A stretch of 64,000 nt of DNA from Capitulum mitella. Lineage: Eukaryota > Arthropoda > Thecostraca > Pollicipedomorpha > Pollicipedidae. Below are positions 47,187-58,900 of this stretch, piece by piece. The position numbers and the translations under genes were made by a program. A model generated the notes under the pieces. The model was not told the DNA's origin, did no database searches, and saw only the letters and a program-made list of their open reading frames with translations. The number at the start of each line of letters is the position of its first letter. Within the stretch, counting starts at the first letter, position 1. The DNA is taken from assembly GCA_030062745.1 (NCBI GenBank), contig CP099839.1, positions 27,393,324-27,457,323 of the forward strand. Reading direction: 5' to 3'.

Positions 47187-49419
47187 AGAATGTACATTGC
47201 ATGAATTGATTTTGTACAGAGTTATGCCGTTTCGTATCAGTCCAATGGTAATGCAGCAGATAGATGCCGGAAATGCATGGCTTGTAGACGTCAGAACCTT
47301 GACGGAGGTTGGCCTTTGACATTAATATGATGGCTGCGGATTTCATCTGCATGCCAAACACATTTGCAGCGTGTTTCAGCTAAAACACATTCCTGTAAGC
47401 TTAGAAAAAGCGTTTTTCCTCCTTCCACGCGACATTTCCGCCCTTTCAGCCTTTTCGCCTTTCAGCTTCGCCCGAAATGACAAAATTCGACATCAAGAGT
47501 CTTTTTGCCGCTCCGTGTGGATAAATATGGCCTTCTGTGTACTCCTTGACGATTTGGAGTTACATAAAACACTAGATTGTAGAAGTTTCTTCTCAAAACG
47601 TCTACGCGCAACCTGACGTACGATATACCAAAGAACTCTAAATGAGATCTAACACCTCTGGTGACCTCACTATTTGTGCAGTTGCAAAACCCTTGACTGT
47701 TTCTTTTAGTCTCGACAAAGCCTTTACAACCGTGTTTTTGCCTTTTCTACGAGACGAGCAGTTCTCGAAATCTTGTGGTTCTGATGCACATTCCGTGACC
47801 AAAGAGACCAAGGAATCCATGGTCCGGCAAAGAAACACTCGAAATTTCTGGAAAATTTTGAAAAGTAATGTAACTTTTTGGCCAAATATGTAAGAAATAG
47901 GAAATTTTTAAGGACAGATATCATTTCCCTCACAATAAAGCTAGAGCAATTCTGAGCATGTCAGTGGAAAGCTTATAGAATGTTTATTGTGGTGGCATAT
48001 AATCCAATGACATACATTTAACCACGTCTTACACCAAGAGGCTTGATATAATGTCGTTTTTCATTTCGCTCTATTTGTGAGGTTTTTGAACGTCGCTGGC
48101 AATTTGTTGTCCATGTATGCTTCCAACACGTTGGAAGTGATTTGTACAGACATCTTTTAAATACCGACAGACTAGAACGCCAATGGCCCGACGTAACGTG
48201 ACCTGACCTTTTAGCCTGACCTCAGATTCGGTCGTTTTCTTTGCTTTAGTTCGTGTTCCGTTGAGGATCAATAACGATGCAAACAAAGGGGCAGGGATTA
48301 CCTTCAGATTGAAACTTCTTGGGTTCCACAATCGTGATCACTTGGAGCTATGTCATGCCAATCATATGACCTGATTTGAAGTACGCTTGGATTTTATCTT
48401 TTCATGCCTAGATCTGCCATTGACACATCAAATAAAACAGAGACATTAAGCTAGACATCTGGACATGATTCCAGCTCCAACCACAGTGACCTCGCGTGTA
48501 CTCAGGTCACCTAGTCATGTCACAGCATGGGAGCGTCTTGGTACAATTTTAAACTGCAAAATCGACTTCGGTGCCTCTTTTTACTTCTTACCTCTTTTTA
48601 CTTCAGGGATCATCAAACAGGGTTTTAGACAACTTTTTGCTATTTCACTCCGGAAGTTGAAGATGCTACAAGACGTGGGCAAAGAGGATGTGAGAAAATG
48701 TAGTGAAAATCTTGTTAGAACGGGATGGCTATTGACCGCTGTGGGTAATACAGGAACGATGCATGTCCTTGTGATTTTTGCATTTTTGGACGCGTTGATT
48801 TTTGGAGCCAAATGAAGAGCGTTCGTTAACTTCGTGGTTTTTTGAATGCTTAATTTGGTAGACAGCATAAATATGTACTTTACTGGAATGTGACTTTCCG
48901 ACCGCGAGAATACCACTTCTTTATTTATGCACGCGATAAGGAATTCAGTTGCACTTCTACTAACGACCGAAAACCGTATATACCTAACATGCAAGAAATT
49001 ATATTTTGAAGATGAGCAGTTTTCCAAATGTTTATGCAAGATGCAGTACATGAATGTTTTTGGACACGTAATTTCCCTTTTCAGGAATTCTCTGAAAAAG
49101 ACAGCTCAGCAGCTAAAAGTGTGTGGAAAGGCTTGGAGCGCATAGGCTGCAGAAGCTTTGAACCAAACCTATTTGAAAGAAAACATACTGATAAATTCAT
49201 TCTTTGAAAAGTGATTTTAAACACTGACAGCAGAAACAAACATAGTATGCACGCAAAAACAGATTGTTACCCGCGGTAGCCAGCGTTTTTCCTTTTTTCC
49301 AAGCACGCAAACGTGATTAAGCATTAACATCAAACTTCAAATTTCACCACACCAAACGCCATTCTTCGCATCACGAAGCTACCGTCACGAGCTTCACTAC
49401 GTCCACAGCGCTCCTCACC

Positions 49420-50448
49420 ATGTCTCGCCGCTGGCCGTCGGTCGTGGCTCTTTGTCTGGCTCTGGTCTCGGCCGTCCGGAGTTGCCAGGAAACGGCTCTC
49501 CTGTACGGCCTCCTCCCGGACAGCGACCTGGTCTCCATGACGACCGTCGGCAGCTCCTGCGACTGCTGCGCCCTCTGCCACCACACGGCCGTCTGCCGCA
49601 GCCTCAGCTTCTCGCCGCCGGACGGCGCCTGCCGGCTGTACGGCAGCGTGGCCGGCTACCGCACGCTCCTCCCGGACAACCAGACCTCCTACTGGGTGAT
49701 GCCCGGGCTGTCCGAGACGGACCAGTTCTGCCGCACGGACGGCGACTGCCGCGGCCCGGCCGACTCGTGCCGCGGCCGCGTCTGCGGCCCGGGCCGCTCG
49801 CTGACCTGCGACGACCTGCGCCGCCGCCACGGCGTCATCGACAGCGGCGTGTTCTACGGCGCCGTGCGCGGCCGCCGCCTGCGGCTGCGCTGCCGCATGC
49901 TGGCCGACGGCGGCTGGACCGTGCTGGCCGTGGTCCGCGGCGGCGGCTGGAGCACCGCCAACGCGCGCTGGCGGGGCGCGGCTTCGCCGGCCGCCGACGA
50001 GCCGTACTCGCTGCTGGCGCTAGCCGACCAGCTGCTGGCGGCCGGCGAGCGGCCGGCGCGCCAGCTGCGGCTGCGCGCCCAGCGGTCCGGCCTGCCGCGG
50101 CCGCTGGCCGTCTGGCGAGTGCCGGCGAACGCCAGCCTGCTCTCGGACGCGCCGCGCGCCCGGCTGGAGCCTCTGGTCAGCACCGACTACCTGGCCGAGC
50201 CGGCCGCCGTGCCCTGGTGGCCGCCCAGCGGGCCGGCCTTGCTCACATTGGCGCCGCAGGCGGGGGACGGCTGGGGCACTCTGATCCCACGCGACCCAGC
50301 CCCCGGCGACGACCAGACGTGGGTCACGTCCTCGGGCGACTCGACTGAGCACCACGGACACGGCGGCCACGACGGCGGGGCCCACGAGTGGGACCTGTTC
50401 GTCCGCGAGCCTTGGTCGCCCGAAGTCCTGGAGATTCTGGTCCGCTGA
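49420..50448 (+). CDS. gene 3: secreted protein with PAN-like and fibrinogen-C-like regions
   Basis: One uninterrupted frame of 342 codons in GC-rich sequence, with a good start context (CTCACCATGT). Residues 1-21 are a signal peptide. Residues 45-75 hold a cysteine cluster (CDCCALC, C59, C71 with LSF and CRLYG) like a PAN/apple module. Residues 104-122 are a short C-rich link. From 130 on, TCDDLRRRHGVIDSGVF then LADGGWTVL corresponds to the start of fibrinogen-C domains (C.DL...G..SGVY ... GGWTV). YSLLALADQLL, GWGTL and EWDLFVRE near the end fit divergent fibrinogen-like lectins. N87 and N237 sit in N-glycosylation sequons. The calcium site and most late cysteines are missing. It is probably an extracellular lectin-like or adhesion protein; the exact role is unknown. 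Confidence 0.7.
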   Translation: MSRRWPSVVALCLALVSAVRSCQETALLYGLLPDSDLVSMTTVGSSCDCCALCHHTAVCRSLSFSPPDGACRLYGSVAGYRTLLPDNQTSYWVMPGLSETDQFCRTDGDCRGPADSCRGRVCGPGRSLTCDDLRRRHGVIDSGVFYGAVRGRRLRLRCRMLADGGWTVLAVVRGGGWSTANARWRGAASPAADEPYSLLALADQLLAAGERPARQLRLRAQRSGLPRPLAVWRVPANASLLSDAPRARLEPLVSTDYLAEPAAVPWWPPSGPALLTLAPQAGDGWGTLIPRDPAPGDDQTWVTSSGDSTEHHGHGGHDGGAHEWDLFVREPWSPEVLEILVR

Positions 50449-51150
50449 ACGGAGCTGCGATCCGGCGCTGTGCGACAGGGCCGTCAGGCGGGCGTCTGAG
50501 ATTAACGGTGTCGCACAGGTGCTTGTTGTCCGCTAAGCACGGATAACAAGGAGCTACAGTAGTGTGCTAGGTCTCTAGTAACCGGCTAGGCTGAACAAAA
50601 ACGTTGTTCGAAAGCAGATAACCGCGGGTACAATTGGACGATAACCTAATAAGCCCTGGATGTCTTGCAGACGTGTGTATCAAGTCAAAAGGTTTTCTTA
50701 AATGCGATATATGTCATTTCTTTCTCCCTTTCCACAGGCAAACTACACACATCAGATAACTACACAGTGCATTTTGGTGATAGCCTTAGAGCTCTCGATG
50801 TCTTGCAGGTGTGTGTATCAAGTCCACCATGACTCCGCATGCCAATGACTGGGCAAAACCCCTCCAATCTGGATGACTGATTGCTCATACCGACTGAGAG
50901 TGTTCATGTCCGGGACGGTATAGCGGACATTCATGAGCTGGCTTTGGCCATGACTACTCTCAGCCTTCTTCGCACCTCATAGGATCACTGCTCTGCTTTC
51001 TACGCTTGTTTACAGTCGTTCCCATTTCTTAGCCGGGAACGCAGCGACTTGCTTTTTACGTTTTTTGGTGTCAGTGTATGGTTCGGTTCTGCGCGTCGCT
51101 AGGCTGAAGGAGGGGTTTTCCTGGTTGTCTAATCTTGGGTGATGGTAAAA

Positions 51151-51156
51151 AATAAA
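51151..51156 (+). terminator. candidate polyadenylation signal of gene 3
   Basis: AATAAA in AAAAAATAAAGTCG, 703 bases past the stop. It is the first clear hexamer I see on this strand. Confidence 0.35.
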
Positions 51157-54120
51157 GTCGAAAAGTTTTCTTCACTGCGACTTTATTAGCATGTCATTGC
51201 GTTCTCGTTGCACTCATAATTAATATGATTTGGCTAAAGCATTACAGCATCTTTGAATGTAATCGCTTATAAACGCAACACTAGACAAACATCAAAGCTT
51301 CCCTGGATGAAGAGAAATAGTTACTGTTGGTTTGAGTGCTGTTTTGAGAAAACAAATTAGTGAATGAAGGTTGTTTTGTTTTTGCCAAGGGCTGGTTGCC
51401 ACAAAGCCATGCGCCTTGCCGCGCACGTGAATTACTCTACATAAAATGCCGAAGTTCATGTGCATGAACATTTACAGGTTACCCTAAATGGTGGGGTTAG
51501 AAAATTTGCTGTGCGGGAAACTTTAAACACAGTCATCAAGCGCAGCTTTTTGCCTGCACTCGAGAAAAAGTGCAAAAAAGCATATGCTGTTTTCATTTTG
51601 TGTTGGCTCCGTTGTCCATGTTCACTTAACTCTGAAATAAACAGGAACGACGCGTTGGCTGTTTTCCGAGCAATTTGGCGACATGCCGGAGCTGTGATTA
51701 CGACTCCACGACCATCCCCGGGGCTTGTGAAAACTCCCGCGGGAAAATGTCCCACTCATTGCCCGCTGGCCGGTCCCGCATTGCAAGAGGCGCATTGCAC
51801 CTGACCCACATACGGAGATGACTGTCAGCGTTGCTGCAGTCCGGGAAACACCCATTACGTCCGGCCCGTGAAATCGTTCACGTGCCCGCACTAATCCGCG
51901 TTTCCACAGGCGTTCACAGCCTGCGGAACAGCGTTCCCATGATGCGTATGAAAGTCTGGACGTCTGAAGGACGTTATGGTGCGATGCCAGTGCCGCTCGC
52001 GCTGCTTCGTGGTTATCACGACAGTGGTTGCGTGACGCTATGGCTCTGAAGTCGCAACTTTGGGGAACTGTAACCTCCAAACGCAATGCGTCAGCCATCC
52101 TTGATATCGTGCGGGACGGTGGGGTGGCTGTCATCCCCATGACATTTTCTTAGATTGTCGGCGAATGGCCGGCCTGAAGCCGAGCTATGCAGATCTCGGG
52201 GATTTGCAAACCATGTTGTAGATCTGAGCCACATTTTGGCTTCCTCCTTCGAAGCAGGATTGTTTGAACATGTGCTTGGCAGCATATTGGGGTTTGAAAG
52301 ACCAGTGACCTCTTCCAGGTCATAAGAGGCCACTGACCTTTCACGGCCTGAAAATGGCTTTGGAACAGTTATTCGGTAGTTTGTGTACCTGATTTCAGCT
52401 TGAAAATACTTAGTGCCACTGTAAAAAATCACATCTCTGGTCTGTGATAACCAAACATAATTGTCAGCACTAGAAGTGTTACATAGGCTGCAGGTGGTAT
52501 TGGACCGTTCATTGGTTGAATCCTGACCAATTATAATGAAGAAAGAAAGAAAAACGCAATCACCACCTCCAACGAACGACCAGTTTTAAAGAAAAACCGT
52601 TGCTACATCAGTGTTTGCCGGCCGACATGCTATAAATCTACCTCGTGAGATGAAGACGGAAAACGACAAGGAAAGTCGAAGGGACAGGTGAGCTGAAGGA
52701 TTCAAATCAGACACCATTCGGATCAGAAAAAACGTGCTAAACGCTTGTTTTTGTTTCGTCGCTCTATCTTGGTAAGGAAAAAATGGAATGCCAAGGGGGG
52801 GGGGAGGTAACCGCTGCCTCGTCCCGGGCTAAGGTAGACTTTCTTATGATATATGGGCGAGGGTTAAGCCCAAACTCAGTGCCTGGATTTTGGCATGCAC
52901 GACGGAGTCGGCATAACTTGCTGCATCTGAAAGGGTTATGAAAATGAAAACGCTTAACCACGTGCGTTGAACCGGTCCACCGATATTATTGGCGTATGTA
53001 GCCCGTCACAACACTTAAATATTTTTCCTGAATTAGAAAAATTTTAGAGTAGACGCAGGTAGAACGTTCCATCAAAACACGTTTTTTTCTAAACAAAATG
53101 TTGGCAAGATCGAGTACAGCCTATTAGCACCTTTCGTCAGGTTAATCGGGTTCTTGGCCGCGCTTCCCAGTTATCGCCATGGTTGCTTCGCTGGTGGTGG
53201 TAGAGGTCAGGAAAGCTATCGACATCAGCCGACGGAGCGTGAATGATTAGTGGAACGTTTGACGTCAGTTGCTGATGGGATGGGCACGATCACTGAGATT
53301 ATGTGAGTACGACTGAATGTCTGTGACAATGACGGCAGAATATTCCACGAAGTGTAAGAATGAAGTGAAAACTAAGCGGGTTGCGTGACCCTGGCTGCAC
53401 AAATCAAGCCATAACAGACAAATTTCTTTAGGCTGCTTACCCTGAATTCTAATACAAAAGGCCTTCTATCCTTTTTTGTCAGTTAGCCCCGTTTACTACC
53501 GAAATGTGAGAACAGCCACTCTGGTTATGCCAACGCAATATCGAGCGTCGTAAATCTATGCGTAAAGTTTGAAGGCTGCCTGAGCACTAGACACGCTGTA
53601 CGACTCCCACCCGTCCGCCGCACGGAGAGTCAGGTGTATGTACTCTGGGCATAGTAGGCCATATATTCTAGGCTGGGAGGATGGCAGATGCACGAGTCTC
53701 TCAAAGTCCAGCATTCTGGAGAAGTCGGCGTTACATTGTGGGCAGAAGCGCGACATCCTCATCGGACCGGGATGACGGGCCTGCTCTCCGCACGCCGTTC
53801 CCTGTCCTTTCGCGGCGTCCAGCGGTGGAACCACGACGTGGCGTGGTTCACCGGAGTTCCACCGTCGGCCTCTCCCTCTCTGTCTCACTGCCGAGACCTG
53901 CAGCCCGCCGGCCGCCACGGCCGTCCGCCGGCCCGACTGCCGCCGAACAGGCCTGTGACCGCCGAGACCGATGGCCGCGGCCTGCCAGCGCCGACACGAC
54001 CACCGCCGCCGGGCCGGCCCGCGGGCCCACCCCGGCGGCACGCTCGGGCATCTAACGAGCGGTTACTCAACACGTGCCGGGCCGGCCGGGCCGGCGCGGT
54101 GACACGCACCGGCCGCGAGC
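51157..54120. other. intergenic sequence between gene 3 and gene 2
   Basis: No feature is recognised with confidence. Around 51622-52140 a 172-codon frame is open on the minus strand without any recognisable domain. Around 52300-52345 several TGACCT/AGGTCA motifs occur (CAGTGACCTCTTCCAGGTCA, CACTGACCTTTCACG) outside a recognisable repeat. From about 53750 GC content rises toward the gene 2 promoter. Confidence 0.4.
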
Positions 54121-54122
54121 CG

Positions 54123-54130
54123 CCATAAAA
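54123..54130 (+). promoter_or_regulatory. TATA-like box of gene 2 (CCATAAAA)
   Basis: The only TATA-like sequence in a 400-bp GC-rich block, at the right distance before a transcribed segment that ends in a strong donor (54238). The surrounding CpG density is high. Confidence 0.45.
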
Positions 54131-54154
54131 CGGCTGCCCGGCGCGCGCCGCCGC

Positions 54155-54237
54155 CACTAGGCGAGGCGACCGTCCACCGGACAGCCGAGGTAGATTGCTG
54201 GCGGCGGGTCACGCGGCTTCTCGGAGGGTCATGAGAG
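54155..54237 (+). other. gene 2 exon 1, 5' leader with a five-codon uORF
   Basis: It ends CATGAGAG before GTACGT. The start is estimated from the TATA. Spliced to exon 2 at 54725 (after CCTCTGTTACAG), the ATG at 54231 would read Met-Arg-Gly-Pro-Gln-stop. That stop overlaps the main start in the sequence ATGA. The join is inferred from splice signals. Confidence 0.45.
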
Positions 54238-54731
54238 GTACGTCTGGAATATCGTGTTATTGCACCTGCGCTGAGGTGTAGCGAAATACTGACTTGCATG
54301 AGGATTGCGCGATTAATAATTTCGGATGTGTTTTGATCTGTTCCCAACTCAAGGGCATATTCCCATTTATGATTTCCACGAAGGCTTAATCTGTAACTGG
54401 CGCAGTGAACTGGTTATCCGAAGATAAGGGAAAACAAACAAAAAATTTCGGGATCAGATGAAACCTAAAAGTACATTTGATATCCAGGTTGAATTTTATG
54501 AATATTTTTCCCGTTCCGTATTCTCTTGAATGCCTTCCCATCTCTTCAACGTGCCTTTAGAAAAACCCAACCAGCATTGTCTACCAAAGGTGCCCTGATT
54601 TTGTTCAGCGTTCCAATTGATTCGTTAATCCAGTCCGCGAGTTGCGTCAAGCTGCCAGATTGGCTCGATGCATTGTCACAGTTCTAACTTGAAAGATGCC
54701 AATGGTTGCCTTCCTCTGTTACAGGCCCGCA

Positions 54732-55950
54732 ATGAAGTATCCAATGGTGACAGTCGTTTCCAGCAGTAATGTCATGAACATCCTCATTCTGGTGGGACTG
54801 AATAGCTCCATTCTCCTGCAAGGTGTCACAGGTGCTATTATCAGCACACTAAGTCCTGCCCACGAGCCCAGAGGGTTTTTGCCTGCTGCAGAAACAACCG
54901 CTGCGACCGTCAGTGGTCCCAGTGGAAATTCATCCATGTCTCCAAATATCCCCGATGCTCAGACAAGTGGCCAGGCACTCGCGGACCGACACTTTCCCCC
55001 CGCAAACATTACGCTGACTCTTGGCGGGAAGGTGCTGCTGAGCAGACACCCGACATCCACCGAAAACGGCACCTCCAGACCGCCAACTGATCACGCCAAG
55101 GAACAGCATCGCGACTCTTCGAGCGAGAACGAGCTGCAAGCGACACCGTCAGCGAGACGAACTGGTCCAACTCCGACGCCAAAGCGAAGCCGACCACGTC
55201 TGAGGACGAGCAGGAGGCCAGAGTCGCGGCTGCTGCCGCCCGAGTTCCTCGCCTTCCCCGTCTATTGGAGCAACCAGATCTCGGCGGACGAGGAGCGGGA
55301 GGGCGCCGGCGGCGACCAGTCGCTCGAGTCGCCGATCGCCGCCCAGCTGGTCACCACCTCGGCCGCGCCGGTCCGCGCGGCGGCCGCGCTCCCCACCGAG
55401 CCGCCGCCGGCGCCGGCGGACGCCGCACCCCCGTCGGCGCCGACGGACGCCGCGGACGTGACGCTGCCGGCGCCGCCTGCCGCCTGCGACGCCCCCTCGG
55501 GCGACCGCTGCCGCGCCCAGCGGCGCCGCGAGGAGCTGCGCCGCGCCCGCGAAACGCTTCGCCGCATTATCGACCTGCACCTGGCCGACGTGGCCGTGTC
55601 GCTGGCGGCGCGCGCGCCTGCAGCCTCGCGAGAGGTGGCTCGACTCGCGCCACGCCGGCCGCCCGCGCGCGCCCGCGCCGTCCCGCCGGCGGCGCCGTCC
55701 GAGCGGGGGCAGGGGAGGCGAGGTGTCGCCAGCGACGCTCGGGCGACGGAGGGCAGGGAGCCAGCGCTGGAGGAACGCCGGGGGTCGACGCCCCGCTCGG
55801 GACGCCGGCTAGTTGCGTCGAAGCGAGAGCCTGGAGACGGTGATCGGTGGCGGGCCGACAGTGTGCTGGTCCCGAACAGCGTGCGGTCAGCGCCCGACGA
55901 CCTGGACAACATAGTCATCAAGGCGATCAATCCTTTCGCGGCCAAGCCAG
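54732..55950 (+). CDS. gene 2 exon 2: signal peptide and disordered basic region
   Basis: Starts at the ATG 7 bases after the acceptor and ends GCCAAGCCAG before GTGGGT. The third-position GC rises sharply after 55200. If the donor is not used the frame stays open to 56040 (30 more codons), giving a shorter secreted isoform without the chitin-binding domain. Confidence 0.65.
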
Positions 55951-58900
55951 GTGGGTTCGTGGGTTTGTCGCGTCTTCCGGGGAGAGTGCACATTTGTGCG
56001 GCGAAAAACGTCTCCGAGTTTTCAGAAACACCACAACGATAAGTGCCTCTGCGTTTCAAATATTAACCTTGTACTCTGGGCTCGTATCGCAGCGATAAAT
56101 TCTCATACCATCCGCCCCGTACCAGGAGGAAATGTTTGAACACCCTCCTCAGGTTTTCCATGATAGTAGAAAAATGGAGAAACACAGAGCCGCCAAGTTT
56201 TTAATACATTTTCTTCCATTTATTGCACACATTCTGGCAAAATTTAAGCCCCGGATCTGGTCAGGTCACTGACCTAGACTAAGTCAAAGAGATCAGTCTC
56301 CAAAAAAAACTTCGACCTCCTATAACTTTTTCGGGGTTGGACCAAGTTTGTTAAGCCTTTCAGGAGTGATGGAGTCATAGGAGTTATTTGCATATCCCGG
56401 ACTTCTGAAAAAAAATCCAGGTCAGTGACCTGCGGTCAGGCCATTTTAGCCTCTTTCGGAGATTTCGTCTACATTTGAAGAGATTTTTACGGGATTGCCA
56501 TGTTCATATATTATCAGCAACATTACCCCTCATATGTGCTGCCATCATGTCACCAGAGCACTTGCGACTTTGGCCAGGTCATGACCCATCAATATGGGTG
56601 TATTTTATAAACCCGAACTTTTTGTCCAGAATAAGTAACTTGCAGCTCTGTGGGGCTAAAGTAGATGTTGAATTCCACTTAATGGCCCAAAATAATCCTA
56701 TCACACACTGTAGGGCAAAGCGAGATCATTAGAGATCATCCGAGGTTAATGACCCTTTATGACCTGAGCAATGCACTAAATAATTTACTTTGGCCTTGAA
56801 TAAATCACTGCAATACGTAAAAAAATACTAGAGGTGAACTGCGAAAACATGGTTTCATTAAACGAAAATTCCTACATGGCTGTGTTTTTAAGTTTGTGTC
56901 ATGTGTTTAGGCCATGTGCCCTTATTTATTCTTCGCCAAGGCAGGCGCATCAGGTGGCGTAAAGGAACGTCGTCTGGTGACCTCAGTGACCTCTCCTGAC
57001 CTCAACGGACCCTTCCTGAACCCTAAAAAATATTCCACTTGCCACGCAGACCCCGCTAAAACTTTGCATTTTTATTCTCATCATTAAAGCATTTGCCCTT
57101 AGTTGACCACAGATGACCTTTGGTTCAACCTGAAATCGTGCTTGGTTATCTGTAGTGCCCTTGAGTATCTCATCAGCACCCTCTTAATGCAAATTAGCCA
57201 TAAAAATACGTTCACCAGTAAGAAGAAAAAGAGAACTGCATTTTGTGTTGTCTGCCATTTTGGAACGATGACGTGACCTGTCCTGACTCGTGCTGAAGAT
57301 GAAAAAGAGACAACTTTAGTTAAAAAAGGTTGTTTTGACGTGCTATCTAGCTATCGTGTAAGGCATCATTTGATGCAAAATATGGACTAGTTGCTGCACT
57401 TTTAAGAAATAACAAAAGCGCCAGATTTTGAAGTTTTTGGCCATGTTTCCCTAAAATTTTGAGCAGCTTTGAAAATGTTACCAATTTCAGGCTCTACTCT
57501 TCAAGTGCTTTCCAGTTATGCATCTATCATTTTGCTCCGATGCATGGTTTGCGAGTGAGAGGGGGCTGTTCAAACACTCCTTGGTACGAGAAAGGTGGAT
57601 TTGACCACTGGCGTGGGAAGAGTTAACGAAAAATGGCTGGTTGCAAAAGTGCTAAAAGTTCTGATTCTTAACCCGCGCACGACCGTCGGTCCGTTTCGAA
57701 CATGGGCGACTGGAGGGAGCAGTTGGCCGCCCCCCTCTAACTCACGAACGGTAGGTCGCACGATGAAAATAAGCACACCGTTGGAAAGCCTGTGACGAGT
57801 AGAACTCGAAGCTGGTCTCATTTTAAGTTCTACATAATATGTAAGCCAATTTACGCCCTAGATATGTTTTTTTTCATAGCCGACCGCATGAGACCGAGAA
57901 ATGACCTGAACCTCAAGGGCTGTGACTAAAAACGCTTAGGTAAAGGCACCAACGCACCAGTAAAGGTCCGCGGATGCCGATACACGTCTAATTTCCCCAG
58001 ATTTGTTTAATATATACGCCGACACGTTGAGTTAAAGACACGGCATTTCTCGCGGCAGCTGTAGGCGTGCGCTGCTGCCGTATGTAGTAACAAATTGACG
58101 GGGACTAATTTTAGCGTTCCTTTATTTTCGGGAAAAAAGACGATCATTGCATGTTTGAGTGATCTTAGTGGTTTTTGTGATGGTTTTTTCATGCTTAAAT
58201 TTAGCGAAAATTCATTAGTTACCAATCTACAAAATTACCGGAGCTTTATTCGTGAGAGCCTGTTTATTTCCAAAATATGCTACTTTTTCAAACTTTTTGA
58301 GGTTCCTGGTATTACTTACGTTTGCGCAAGCTAGTTCTGCCATTTTCTACCCATTCTGAGTAATTCATCGTCGATTTTGACGGTGGTACATTTTGCTGAC
58401 TACAGTTATTCGTGACCTGACCTCAGGTCAATTGCTGGAAGTCATGGATACTTTGCCCAATGACGGTAACTAGATGTCTGCTTTACTCCACACTGAAAAT
58501 GTTATGAAATATTCCGTCATTTTCCGAAAAAACAACGACATGTCGTAAAAATGGGTTTGACCTTAGGTCAACGACCCGGAAAATTCCGAAAAATCTGAGA
58601 TAGCAGATTTGTTGCATCTATCACGTTTACTAATCCCTGAAAGTATTACTGAGATATCTTGTTTTGCGAAAAAGTTACAGGGCGCTAAACTTTTTTTGAC
58701 ATAGGTCTGTTTGAACTGACCTAGGTCAAGCACCTGACGTGACCTGAGGTCAAAATTTTGACACAAGATGTAGAATTAATGGAGCAAAAGGTACACAAAG
58801 TTTCGTGACTCTGTGTTTGTTGGTTCTCTCGCAATCCCAGAAAACCTCGGGGGGGGGTAGTCAACTGCTAACTGCTAACAACTGTTAACCCTCCCAGTCG

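Larger units (their letters stand above)
56200..57660 (-). mobile_element. ancient relative of piggyBac-like P1
   Basis: The order of landmarks follows P1 copy C: a CTGGTCAGGTCACTGACCTAG block, then ACCTCCTATAACTTTTTCGG, then CCTTTCAGGAGTGATGGAGTC, then AGGTCAGTGACCTGCGGTCA. It is too diverged to place the ends; a TTAA lies at 57668 where copy F starts. It sits in the long intron of gene 2. Confidence 0.4.

Noticed and set aside
47028..47361. Apparent conserved peptide around FLKGGAQ shared with 60676-60835
   Set aside because: Both lie inside copies of the same short MITE. The similarity is that of DNA repeats, not of a protein.
49330..49830. 166-codon minus-strand frame opposite gene 3
   Set aside because: Alanine/valine/arginine-rich shadow of the GC-rich gene 3 exon, with no independent features.
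51622..52140. 172-codon minus-strand frame
   Set aside because: No recognisable motif, no signal peptide, no splice partners and ordinary composition. I could not support it as a gene or a transposase.
55149..56059. Long minus-strand frames opposite gene 2 exon 2
   Set aside because: Mirror frames of a GC-rich coding exon. The plus strand has a signal peptide, matching splice phase and a CBM14 continuation.
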